Below, in pieces: positions 11,717 to 21,784 of a stretch of 64,000 bases of DNA. Position 1 is the first letter of the stretch. Each line of letters opens with the position of its first letter. The notes under the pieces are model-generated. The model saw nothing but the letters and a program-made list of their open reading frames with translations, was not told the DNA's origin and did not search any database. Source of the stretch: Blasia pusilla (Eukaryota; Marchantiophyta; Marchantiopsida; Blasiales); the NCBI GenBank assembly GCA_050084515.1, contig CM114271.1, forward strand, positions 52,514,001 to 52,578,000. Reading direction: 5' to 3'. Position numbers and translations under genes: made by a program.

Positions 11717-12577
11717 TTGTCCGAAGCGATGAGGACCCCATCGATGGGTCCTCATCAAAGTTCTTGGAGAGTTGGTGATGTTGTTGGTGTGCAGGAACGA
11801 AGGGCGATGGGAGAAGCAAGTGCGATGACTCCTATTGTTGATGCTCAGGAGGGGCATGTGTCGAGCACGTTGTTGGGGGCGGCCACCGTTGTGTACCGCA
11901 CTCCTTTATTTTTTGCTTCCGATGTTATGACGTTGGGGGATACGCCCGCCGAGGCTTTTCGGCTGGCGGCTTCACTATGTGAGGGCGGAGTTGGAGTTCC
12001 TACATCACGTTCAGAGGTGATTGCAGAGGAGGTGATGGACTTGCCCTTGGAGCGGATGCTCGGGCCGTCCATTTCAGATTCATGGCAGGATGCGACCACT
12101 AGGATGGCAGAGATGCCCGCTAGACTTGCGATAGAGTGTGCCATGGCTTCTCCTGGTGTTGTGTTGCTGGATAACCGAGGAGAGTTCTTCCGGTTGGTGA
12201 GTCCCGGAGGTAGAGCTTTTAGTCCGCAACGCGTCTTGTTGGATTGAGGAGCGCAACCCTTGATGTTGGGGAAAACGTCATTCAAAGGATTGGGCTTGAC
12301 GAGAGCCAATTTGGAGCGTTGTCCATTTCGGATACAGACATCCTTGGGTGGAATGAGTACGACATAATATATCACCCGACAGGAGGTTGTGAGGAGGATT
12401 CGCCCGGAACATCCTACAGATGAGTCCGTGGTGGGAGCCAAGGCGATAGTGATTGATGCAGAGTCCTACGACGTCTTGGTTGGTGGAGCAGTGTTATACC
12501 CGATGGGGTTTTCCCTGGATTACTGGAGGAGTCAGCATCCTACAGACCAGGATGGCAGTCAGGTGATGGGCGGCTAA
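11717..12577 (+). pseudogene. Retropepsin (protease) region of element 1, broken
   Basis: Frames 11717-12247 and 12389-12577 correspond to the start of the longer element 2 pol frame (49184-50638). The retropepsin active-site segment reads QRVLLD followed by a stop at 12245-12247, where element 2 has LLDSG. The C-terminal half carries YDVLVGGAVLYPMGFSLDYW, equivalent to the second conserved strand of retropepsins. The enzyme would cleave the Gag-Pol polyprotein. It is inactive here because of the stop and a frame change before the methyltransferase. Confidence 0.65.
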
Positions 12578-12606
12578 GCTCATTACCTGTTCGATTCACA
12601 GGTGCA

Positions 12607-14046
12607 GTGATCGAGCGACGGCTAGGAGAGGTGACGACCTTAGCAGCATTTGGCAGTGCCATCACTTGGCCTAGTGATTTGATTGTAGGACATGTCCATG
12701 CAGAGGATACTCCCGTTCCTGACATTTCTATGGAGAGGAGTGTTATGGTAGCCGCATCATTCCGTGGAGGAGAGATACTGTTGTGGGGCTTGACTGAGGA
12801 GCTTCGACGATTGGCACATGAGCACGTGCAGATCGCATGGAGCAAGGCGTTTGCACCGGAGCGTGATGGGTCTGAGGAACTTGAGGTAGTAGGGAGTGCT
12901 ACGATGATACCCTTGGATAGCACACCCATTGTGTGGTGTATCCCGCAGGAGGGTATTCGAGTGTTATATCTCTTTGGAGGGATTAGCACCCGGTTAGCTG
13001 TTGTTTTGCAGGTACGAGTGCGAGTGCAACAATACCTGTATGTGAAAAGTGATGATGTTGCGAGGCGTGTCTCACTACTACATGTGGCGGAGTTACGACA
13101 TTTTCCCGACTTATTGTCTACGTCCGTGGTACAAGGGTACCAGAGTTCCCTACCGAGGGATATTTTGTTGTTGGGGGCGCAGGACTTAGAGCGGGTAGGG
13201 ATTATTGATTTTGTCATTGCCGGTTGGCCATATCAGGGCCAATCGAGTGTTGGACGAGGCAACGGGTTGGCAAACACTCGGTCCAGGTTGTTTTGGGAGA
13301 TGTTGAGGGTCTTACAACACTTGCAAGAGCATCGGTCTCGTTCTCCCGCCTACATTATCGAGAATGTGCCGATTTTAGGAAACTTCTGGTCACGGGTGAT
13401 GACGAGTGCTCATCAAGTGCGTGCCTGGATCGACCCAGCAGTGTTCTTGGATGCGGCAAGTGTAGGTTCTAGAGCCCATCGCTCGCGTCTATGGTGGACC
13501 AACTTGGTGCCCCATGCGATGTTACGGAGGGCGTATGCAAGAGTGGAGTGCCCCTCCCATTTGTTAGTGGATTCCATTATCGATCCAGGTTGTCGAGCAT
13601 AGGGAGTGAGGCACGATGATCGACCATCGTTGACTGTGGTCAACAGGGTAGGCAGGCCGCGGGCAGCCTTGCCCATGTTTGTGAGTTTTCCTGCTTCCCA
13701 TGCATACAAGGAGGCCGGTCCTGGCTTGGTTTGGGATGACCAGGTTCAGCGGTTGGTGGAGCCCAACGCCGACGAGAGAGAGCGATCGATGGGATTTCCC
13801 ATAGGAGTAATGGCAGTACCGTTGGTGTCACAAGCATCACGACGCCATGTCTTGGGTCAGGCGATGGACCTGAACTGCTTGACATGGATCCTCACCTTGG
13901 GAGTGGCTGAGCAGCGTCGTATGAGATCACGATACATCAAAACGGTTGCATTGGTGAGCCAAATGCCTACCGAGACAGTGGAGGCAGTGGCTAGGGGCAA
14001 GACCCTTGGACTTGTTGGGATCTTTTGCAAGTACGCCAAGAGATGA
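12607..14046 (+). pseudogene. DNMT3-like cytosine-5 DNA methyltransferase of element 1
   Basis: One frame with a single internal TAG at 13600-13602 encodes a C5-methyltransferase domain between protease and reverse transcriptase. Order: motif I (VLYLFGGISTRL, about 12960-12995), motif II-like YLYVKSDDVARRV, motif IV region (IAGWPYQGQS, about 13216-13245), motif VI (ENVP), motif VIII-like RAHRSRLWWTN, and a C-terminal motif IX-X region (ERERSMGFP ... LGQAMDLNCLTW). The motif order is not rotated, so it is DNMT3-like rather than DRM-like, and the segment before RAHR also resembles DNMT3. The catalytic Cys of motif IV is replaced by Tyr (tat at 13231-13233), and the motif I Gly is Arg, so this copy should be inactive. 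Such enzymes transfer a methyl group from S-adenosylmethionine to cytosine C5. Confidence 0.85.
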
Positions 14047-14299
14047 TAGCCACAACATCGAGCATGGTTTCGGGCACTACATGTGGAGGAGATTAGAGTT
14101 TGCAGTTGGTTGTAGGAGAGTGGTCGAGTGTTGTTGTTCGAGACGGGGTTGCACCATAGCAACCACCGATACCCACGCCAGAGAGTCCTACCGTAGTCAT
14201 GATGGAGACTTGGGAGCTTGATATGGGCCCTAAGTTGACAAGAGGAGAGCGGCACCGGATACATCAGTTCCTCAGGAGTTATAGGAGCTGCTTTGCGTT

Positions 14300-15557
14300 A
14301 CAATGATATGGAGAGTGCTCTGATTCAGAGTAGGAGCCAGGACTTGTAGCATAACTAGTGGAGATGTCGCATGGGGAGTATGCATCTTCCACTGTCATGC
14401 TCGCCAAGAAGGATGTGCATGGCAACTGGACGGATAGGCGGATGTGTGGGGATTACCGACCTATCAATCGTCAGACGAAGTCTGATAGGTATGCCATGCC
14501 AATCCCTTGAGGAGATCTTTGATGGGATTGGTCACGCAAAGGTCTTCAGTTCATTGGATTTGCGAGCTGGATACCATTAGCTACCTATTTGATTGGAGCA
14601 CAGGCACAAGATGGCATTTTGGGGCATCGATCCTCACGGGAAGGATTGTTTGTACCAATGGCGGTTCTTACCATTTGGGTTAAAGAATGCCACGGCTGAG
14701 TTTCAGAGGGTCATGGATAGGATCTTGGCTGGTCTGGATTTTGCTAGGTGTTATATTAATGATATCGTAGTCTTTAGCATCTTAGTTGAGGAGCATGAGC
14801 GACATCTAGAGGAGGTGTTTTGACGATTGCAATTACATGGGCTGAAGCTCCATCTAGGCAAGTGCAAGTTCTTCGACGACCAGATTGAGTTTTTGGGTCA
14901 TACGATATACCGAGGCTGCCTTGGTGTTCAGCAAACAAAGGTAGAGGCTATCTCAAGCATTCCACGCCCATCTTGAGGAGACCGATCAAGGGGCGTCCTT
15001 TCCACTTGCACACAGATTGGAGCATGTTGGGGCTTGGTGCGGTGCTCACCCAGCATGATGATGAGGATATAGAGTTCGTGGTGGCTTACGCTAGCCGCTC
15101 GAACAATGCTGCAGAGGCAAAATACATCTCGTATGAGGGTGAGTGCTTGGCTGCAGTGTGGGGTGTCGCGCATTTCAGGTGCTACTTATTCGGCAGCCCC
15201 TTTACCATCATCACTGATCATCAACCACTGAAGTGGTTGATGGAGTCCGACAAGCTTATAGGGAAGCTTGCGAGATGGGCTCTGTTGTTGCAGGAGTATG
15301 ATTTTCAGGTGGTACATAGACCTAGGATGCTCAACCAGGATGCATATGGGTTGATTCGTAACCCATGCCCGAGTCAACAAGATGCGATTGGAGCTCGATG
15401 GCATGGAGAGAGTGATGAGGAGTCAGTGACAGGATGGCACGCGTCAGCCTATTTAGGCATGTTGGTTATGGAGAGCCAGAGTGTGGAGACTTTGATGGCG
15501 AGGTCTAGTGGAGAGTCTTTGGATCCCGAGGCCAGTGAGGAGATGACAGGTGGCTGA
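14300..15557 (+). pseudogene. Reverse transcriptase and RNase H of element 1, broken
   Basis: Reverse transcriptase starts near 14.3 kb (GEYASSTVMLAKKD-like segment, then MCGDYRP), continues through SSLDLRAGYH and FLPFGLKNATAEFQRVMD (about 14660-14720), and reaches the catalytic box near 14757. There it reads YINDIVVFS instead of the usual YxDD, a loss of the first catalytic Asp. Stops occur at 14578-14580 (TAG; CAG in element 2) and 14821-14823. RNase H follows (14973-15557): HTDWSMLGLGAVLTQ, then YEGECLAAVWGV, then ITDHQPL supply D, E and D. The product would copy genomic RNA into DNA; this copy is non-functional. Confidence 0.8.
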
Positions 15558-15662
15558 GATATTCATGATGATGGAGTAGTCTTGGAGTACCTTCGTACTG
15601 GCAGCGTTGCGAGCACCGTGGGTGCTAGAGAGCGGGATCGGATCCTACAGCAGGCTTGACGG

Positions 15663-16612
15663 TTCTGTTGGGAGCGGACACATGTTTTGAGAGTTTGGGA
15701 GGATGGTAGAGTATACGTAGCGCCACATCCTTCGCAGAGAGCACGACTAGTGTAGCATGTCCATGAGGAGTTTGGTCACTTTGGGGTGAAGCGCACGTAC
15801 AGCTTGCTCCAGATTCAGTATTGGAGGTGAGGCATACAGACTGACGTTCAACAGTTTGTTGCCAGGTGCATGGTGTGTGATCGGGTCCAAGCATTGTTCA
15901 ATGCTCTGACTCCACAGTTGCATCCATTACCAATAATGGGCTTAGGGTATAGATGGAGTTTGGATTTTTCAAGACCTTTGTCTTTGACGGAGCGTCAAAG
16001 TCGTTATGTATTGGTGATGGTCGAGCACTTCTCGAAGTGGATCGAGTTGGTTGCATTGCCTGACAAATCAAGTGAGGGAGTGCTGAGGTGTTGACAGACC
16101 AGGGTACCAAGTTTCACGGTGAGTTCCAAGCCTTGTGTGATCAGGCGCTAATCAACCACCGCACGACTTCGCGAGATCATCTTGAGGCGGATGGATTAGC
16201 GGAGAGAGTTGTACAGACGGTGAAGAGGGGTTTACGCAAGTATGGCTTGCAGAGAGGTCACATAGGAGATTGGTACCTCCTGTTGCCGTGGTTGGCGATG
16301 GGATACAGATTCAACAAGCATGCATCCTTAGCGTCTTTTTCACCGTACTTGCTACTTTATGGCCGAGATCTAGATTTACCTACGGCCATTCGTCAAGATG
16401 TTGGTGAGGTGCTAGACCTTGATGACCCAGATATATGGATGCGAGCATGTTCTTAGAGGGTTGAGTTGTTTCGGAGAGTGATGCCCATGGCGTTCGAGAA
16501 CTTGGCGATTGCGCAACATCGGGATACGTTGAGGTTTGCGACTATTCAGGGTGGTGGTTATCGACCAACTATCTGAAGGTTTCATTAGGGAGATTATGTC
16601 TACTTGCGGTAG
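15663..16612 (+). pseudogene. DDE integrase of element 1, broken
   Basis: An HHCC zinc-binding segment (HVHEEFGHFGVKR ... FVARCMVCDR, about 15757-15885) is followed by the retroviral-type core: SLDFSRPL (first Asp), VLTDQGTKF (second Asp, about 16086-16115) and EADGLAERVVQTVKRGL (Glu, about 16185-16225). A C-terminal domain runs to YVYL just before a TAG at 16610-16612. Other breaks are stops at 15657-15659, 15829-15831 and 16454-16456 (TAG; CAG in the element 2 family) and a frame change near 16090. Integrase joins the DNA copy to host chromosomes. It is clearly DDE-type, not a tyrosine recombinase, which matters for interpreting the element ends. Confidence 0.8.
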
Positions 16613-16660
16613 ACGGCATCGATGAGGTTGGATGTGACTGCATGATGCACTATCCTGAGA

Positions 16661-16954
16661 GTGCGTGACGTTTTGCCATCCGGTGTTCTCTTGCTGGAGG
16701 GACGCGATGGTATGGTATGGAAGGACCATGTGCGTAATTGGGCGCCATGTCACCTTCCTAACATTGATGGTTCAATAGATCTGAGCTCAGCAGTAGTTTC
16801 TGCAGGCTTGCGTTGTATGTTGTGTGGTTCTGCTCGTGGTGCGGTCACGATGCTAGTCTGTGATGGATGTTCGAGAGGTTGGCATATGGCATGTCTGACG
16901 CCACCTCTCACTAGGGTTCCTCGAGGACGATGGATGTGTCCCAAATGTACATAG
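16661..16954 (+). CDS. PHD finger at the end of element 1 pol
   Basis: A 97-codon frame ending in a C4HC3 PHD zinc finger: CMLCG, then LVCDGC, then GWHMAC, then MCPKC, with the LTPPL and WMCP landmarks typical of PHD fingers. PHD fingers read histone H3 tails. In this position, directly after integrase, a role in steering integration to a chromatin state is a reasonable inference, parallel to the chromodomain of chromoviruses. It is separated from integrase by a TAG that is also present in the element 2 family. The same domain occurs at 58638-58931 (minus), 61046-61324 (plus) and as a relic at about 62640-62830 (minus), so it is a fixed part of the group. Confidence 0.85.
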   Translation: MRDVLPSGVLLLEGRDGMVWKDHVRNWAPCHLPNIDGSIDLSSAVVSAGLRCMLCGSARGAVTMLVCDGCSRGWHMACLTPPLTRVPRGRWMCPKCT

Positions 16955-17124
16955 AGGAGATACTAGGTAGGTTTCGATTTCGACTTTTTGTATGACATGG
17001 ATGACAGGAAGGCGACTAATGATGGGCCACATGAGCACCCGACCTTTCTGCTCTTAGCGTCCTAGAGATGTATGTCGTGGTAAGTAGGGATAGATGGCTA
17101 TCTCAAGTTAGAGGGACCTAACCA

Positions 17125-17269
17125 CCAGCTAGGGGGGAGATTGGAGATATTTTGGTACTTCTCGCCTCTGTGTATGGATGCCATGAGTTAGCATGGGATC
17201 GTGTGTGTTTGTGTGTGTGTTCAATGACAACGATGTATGTTGTATAGTGATATGTATGCGCACGACAAC
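17125..17269 (+). repeat. Element 1 purine tract and block B
   Basis: A purine tract agctaggggggagat is followed by block B, which begins TGGAGATATTTTGG and ends GCGCACGACA, with two further bases (ac) before block A. The tract resembles a polypurine plus-strand primer site. Block B recurs immediately after block A in the copy at 33845-34557. Confidence 0.75.
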
Positions 17270-17672
17270 TGTCACGACTATTATGATAGATCGGTGGGAT
17301 CTAGCAAAGCGTCTGTACGAGTAGTGGAGGACATGCCTAGGAGGTCAAGGATTACCTGTTGAGGCCCCGGGAAACCTGAGAGAGCAAGTTTCCCTTTCGT
17401 TTAGGGTCATTTGGAGCCATATAGAGAAACTGACTCTTTCAGGTAAGTTTCCATGTTGGGTATATTTGACTTTCCACTTTGGGAAGTGGCCCTTGACCCG
17501 CTACATTAGGTCAAGAGCCAAGGAGATGACCTGTGAGCATAGGTTACCGTTGAGAGGGCTTGGGAGAGGGAAGGGGGTATACCTCCAAGAGACAGAGCTT
17601 GAGAGCTCATTCTCTCTTTGATGAACTTCTTTCTTGGCATGAGGCGGCCAAGCTATGGTCCTTCAAGCAAAT
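17270..17672 (+). repeat. Element 1 right block A, truncated
   Basis: It starts TGTCACGACTATTATG and follows the left block (7909 on) for about 400 bp at roughly 85-90% identity by eye. It breaks off after ggccaagctatggtcc, where inverted-repeat DNA begins. The divergence from the left copy suggests an old insertion. Confidence 0.8.
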
Positions 17673-17919
17673 GTGTGATGTCATTGAAAAATACCAAGAA
17701 TGATAACTTACCCGAAATAGCAATTTCCTCAATATGGCTCCAAATAAGCCAAAATGAAGGAGAAACTTGCTTTCTCAGATTACCCGTGACCTCAGTTTAA
17801 CCTGCTTTTCCCAATGGATTGGATTTTAGCTCTATCATATTTGGGATTCTTTAGATTTTTTCCCTTTCACAGATTGGCTGCTCATAGTTTCTTCACGCTT
17901 GATCTTGTGGTTGTCTCCT

Positions 17920-17992
<73 letters not shown>

Positions 17993-18035
17993 GGGAAAAA
18001 AGATTTTTTTCAATGACATCACACATTTGCACATG
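17673..18035. repeat. Inverted repeat enclosing an antisense block A fragment and a CT microsatellite
   Basis: The sequence gcaaatgtgtgatgtcattg at about 17674-17693 recurs as its reverse complement at about 18012-18034, a 24-27-bp inverted repeat. Between the arms lie an antisense fragment of block A (about 17705-17800) and a CT run at 17922-17987. The layout suggests a foldback or template-switch rearrangement that truncated element 1. Confidence 0.7.
17922..17987. repeat. (CT)n microsatellite, about 66 bp
   Basis: A pure CT dinucleotide run inside the inverted-repeat segment. Element 1 block A itself contains a GAGAGAGAG stretch, so the run may descend from it. Confidence 0.95.
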
Positions 18036-21000
18036 GGTAGTACTTAGATAATGTCTCTTGGAGAAGATTTCTCTTTCATTGAGCTTATAGATGTGAGCTC
18101 TACAGTGGCAAGTGTTGATCCAATAATTGACATGACTTCATGTGAGACTCGAACTTGAGTCTTTTCAAGATCCGTAGGTTCCTTTGGTACAACATCTAAT
18201 TGTTCATACGCGGGAGGCTCTATTGGAGATGGATAGTACTCCGAATCTGAGCTGGCTGAAAAGTTGAGATACTTTTTTATGAGGAAGCATTGCTTGAAAT
18301 GCTAGGCTCAAGAGTCGAATCTCCAAGTCTCACTGAAAATCTATTAGATGGATTCGAAAGATATGCAAGTGACTCTCCTGTAGTTTTGGCAAGTTGGATA
18401 GTATAGTCCATTTCCAGACTTTCGTAGTATTTGAATCTTCCTCGCCATTTCTTCTGTCGTTCATCTGGAGATTGGTTGCTATGCAAATCTGTCACGATTT
18501 TTGAACTCAGAACCGAATTTTGGTGACTGGCTTTGGTAATTGGTACCAAGTACTTTGGGCTTTCTGGAGTATTGTTCTGTGCTAATGAAGTTGATTTACT
18601 GTATTCTTTCACATGAGTAGCGACATCTGGAGATTTGGCTCCATAGTTTTTTTTTATAGTCCGGTTTTCATGGCCACTCGCTTATTTCCTTGTGTTGATT
18701 TTCGAGCTGTCCGTTTGATCATTGTGAAGTACTCACCTTTCGAGTTCTACATTCAAACATTAGACCACTCACCAAAATTAGATCACTGAGTTTTGTGCTA
18801 TGTATGCGCTGCCAGATCTTGATGGGATTGAATGAACATGGCAAAAATGAAGCAAATTGAAGATTTTGTGTGGGAGGCTAGAGACTTATTTTTTATTAGA
18901 TGGAACCTTTGGCCGTCTTTGTGAACTATTGATCTGCAAGTTTTCAATAGAAATGTGTCACATGTCATAGTAGAACATGATCAGGAGCTATGTTTTCAAT
19001 GCTTAGGAAAGAAAATAACTCACTGCTCTTGATGTGTATACTCTAAACGAAAATCAGTAAAACTTTGCTCATTGGAAGACTCCAGCCAAGAGCTTTACAT
19101 ATGATGTTTGAACTCTCTATTGCTTGCCTCGCCCCACCATATAACCCACCGGCATTTGGTAATCTTTGGAAGTCTTTTAAAGACTACTCGGATAGATGGG
19201 GCTTACTCAGTAAGAAATTCAGCAACCTCGACATGCTTAGTCAGCCTTAATAAATAAACCACTCCACTAAACATGCATAGTCAGCCTAACTCGAGTAAGA
19301 GGAAATGAAATTAAGGCTACTCATTCTCGCGAAAAGTAGAAACATGAGGAAAAATAAATTAATGGCACTTTCTCCCCTACCCACTTGTGTGGAATATTTC
19401 GTGATCCTATCGAACGGTCATGGGTGTATTAAAAAATTTATGATTGGCAATTTCGAAAAATTTGACATGTGAGGTATGTGAGGGCCCAAAATAAACACGT
19501 GGGGAAAAATTGGGTGTTGCCATCGAGGAACTCCTCCTCATATAATCTATAGTATTATGGGGGAGTGCCTTCTTGATTTGCAAACACTTCTCCCTTTGAC
19601 ATATGATAATTGGGCAAGAAGAAAAATTTTCACGTGCTATGAAAAAAAATGAATTTGTGTGGAACATCATTAATCCCTTCCACCCTCATAAACTCTCTAT
19701 TTCCCCGTGCACCTTACTAGTCGTGTAATGGTTGGGAAACAAGGGAAATAATAATGGGGATTCACATTGGTGAACGTTAACACCGAAAGCTGCTCGAGGC
19801 TCGGAGCACAGATAGGCGAGTGACTCCTAATCACCTCACCGCTTTTCGTAATCTGCTGAGTTCTGATCACCTTAAGTGAGGCTTATCCGCGGTGGGGCGC
19901 ATAGGCTAGAAGGGTTATCAGCTGAGCTAACCCAAACTGTCACCTTTCCTCTCTTCGGTGGAGCTGCAGAATTGCGAGGACGCGATCGGCGATGCGCACG
20001 TCTTGCGCATTCGCGCTCCATGGGCCATTTGCGTACTGTCGCGTAGTGCGCTGTTGCGAAGCTTCCGTCTGCTGCGTACGGTCCATTACATTCTCAGGAA
20101 TCGACTTGAATACGCACTCCATAATTCGTCCCATTCCTTCGGCTCCCGCCACCGTCATTCCAGGGTGAGCGAGAAATTCGAGAAGGGCACGAAAGGAAGA
20201 GAGCAAGAATGTTCCCGCTACCGCCTTTATGCTAGAATCGCTGAGATCGGGCGTGGGGGATTCCGAAATAGATGTAGAAGTGAATGAATAAATTTCATAG
20301 AATCTGTACATAGAATCGTAACCAGTCACAATCGTACTACATTTTTACAGTAAAAGCCGGGAAACATCTATTCTGGTGACTCTTTGGTGTTTCCAGCTAC
20401 AATAATGCCGTAAATCAATCCATATCATTCTTGCTTATGCTCGGCTGTGGGGGCCGGTTCCTCCGGGGAAGAAACGGCAGCCGATCAGCGTACTCACGCA
20501 GTGGGTGCAAAACTAGGTCTGCTCCGGATGCTGCTGCACATTCTTCCTCCTTCTCCTATTCTACCAGTGCGCGGAGCACGGACACAACTTCTGTACATGA
20601 ATAATTCGACCAACTGTACGAAGTGCTGGTCAGGGTATCTAATGACGCTGGAGCTGGAGAATCGGCATCGCAGGGTCTTGTGAGTGGAAAAAGATAGGAT
20701 TGGACCTGTTCAGTCCGGCCGATGGAAGCCGCAGTGGCTACGTCCACAAGCTGCCAGTCGCCTTTACTCTTCCGACTCTGCAACGAGCAGGTCTTCGGAG
20801 AGAATTACTTTTCAACTACATCCCCATGAGGATAAGTTTGAGGCCAATCGGCGTCGAGGGATGGAGCCGCCTCGCATTAGACCGGTTGTCAGTGGTCGAT
20901 CTTCAGTACCTCGGAGGGTGTCAGGTGCGACCCTCTTGCCGACGCTGTGCCCCATGTGTGTTGTCCCCTGGGATCACCGCTTTACAAACTGGTTCAGACC

Positions 21001-21784
21001 AGATTTCATGGCTTCATGTGCGGCACGGTCTTCGCACACTTCGCTGCAGTCGGCAGCGAGCTATACAGTATATGGCAAACCTTCACAAATGCTGGATTCT
21101 GCTTTAGCTTGGCAGCCTCGTGTGATTTGCACCACTTGACGAAAAGATAACGCTACGTGCAGCAATCCCCTGGAGGCATTCGTATACACTATGCTGACGC
21201 CAGAGATTTTCCCAATTAAAGAGAGGCTGTTGGGCCAGAGTCAGAGTCCCTAGTGCTTTTCAGTCTCCACCGGGGTTTTCTTGAGGTAGAGATGCGTCTC
21301 AATCTCATCTGACAGCTCAGGTCGTCATAAATAGTGCAGCCTTCGCATCGGTGGACCATCGATCGGTGACCGTGGTAAAGTCCCGGCTCTTGGTTCCATT
21401 TATTTCTTGGCAGATGTCGGGGAAAATTTATCCTCGCAGCTAACATTTCAGGAACAGTCCTGAGACCACTGGCGTCGAGCAGGCCTCGTCTCCATTGAAA
21501 TCGAAAAATTGCTTGCAAAGCTCTTCTCGACCTTGCGTCACCAGCTGTGGACGAACGACCAGCAATCAAGTGAGAATCCCTTTTCTAGTTTCACCGCTTC
21601 GAAGCTTTTCCTGTCTGCCAAGTCCTCCTGGCTCACGAGGACTCTCGAGGCAGTTGCAAGGGATTCGGCCGCGAAAGCTGCGAAACAAGTCTCAAGGAAC
21701 GGGATCCTTGTCCCCCCCGAGCGGACAGTTGGATGATGGAGAGAGTGATGACTATGGCGAAAAGGATTGCTGCGGGTCACAACT
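18036..21784. other. Intergenic DNA, no gene recognised
   Basis: Frames of up to 151 codons are present (for example 19940-20329 minus, 20684-21139 plus), but none has a recognisable domain. Near 19870-19940 the minus strand reads GGTTAGCTCAGCTGATAACC, resembling a tRNA D-arm/A-box, but no matching anticodon or T arm follows, so a tRNA gene is not called; a tRNA-derived SINE head is possible. The 3' untranslated region of the NB-ARC gene may lie near 21.5-21.78 kb. Confidence 0.35.

Larger units (their letters stand above)
7909..17672 (+). mobile_element. Element 1: Ty3/gypsy-like retrotransposon with DNA methyltransferase and PHD finger
   Basis: About 9.8 kb. Order: terminal block A (7909 to about 8569), leader, gag (10118-11377), retropepsin region (about 11.7-12.6 kb), DNMT3-like cytosine methyltransferase (12.6-14.05 kb), reverse transcriptase (14.3-14.9 kb), RNase H (15.0-15.4 kb), DDE integrase (15.7-16.6 kb), PHD finger (16.66-16.95 kb), purine tract and block B (about 17125-17268), and a second block A (17270-17672) that breaks off into rearranged DNA. 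Gag is an intact frame; pol is broken by several stops and frameshifts. The right end therefore reads B-A, while the left end has A alone. The element is autonomous in design but dead in this copy. Confidence 0.88.

Noticed and set aside
17835-18032. Frame rich in alternating Arg-Glu
   Set aside because: It is the translation of the CT/GA microsatellite; the same applies to 33961-34229.
19862-19942. tRNA-like sequence on the minus strand
   Set aside because: An A-box/D-arm-like GGTTAGCTCAGCTGATAA is present, but no anticodon stem or GGTTCGA-type T arm follows at the right distance. At most it is a tRNA-derived SINE head.
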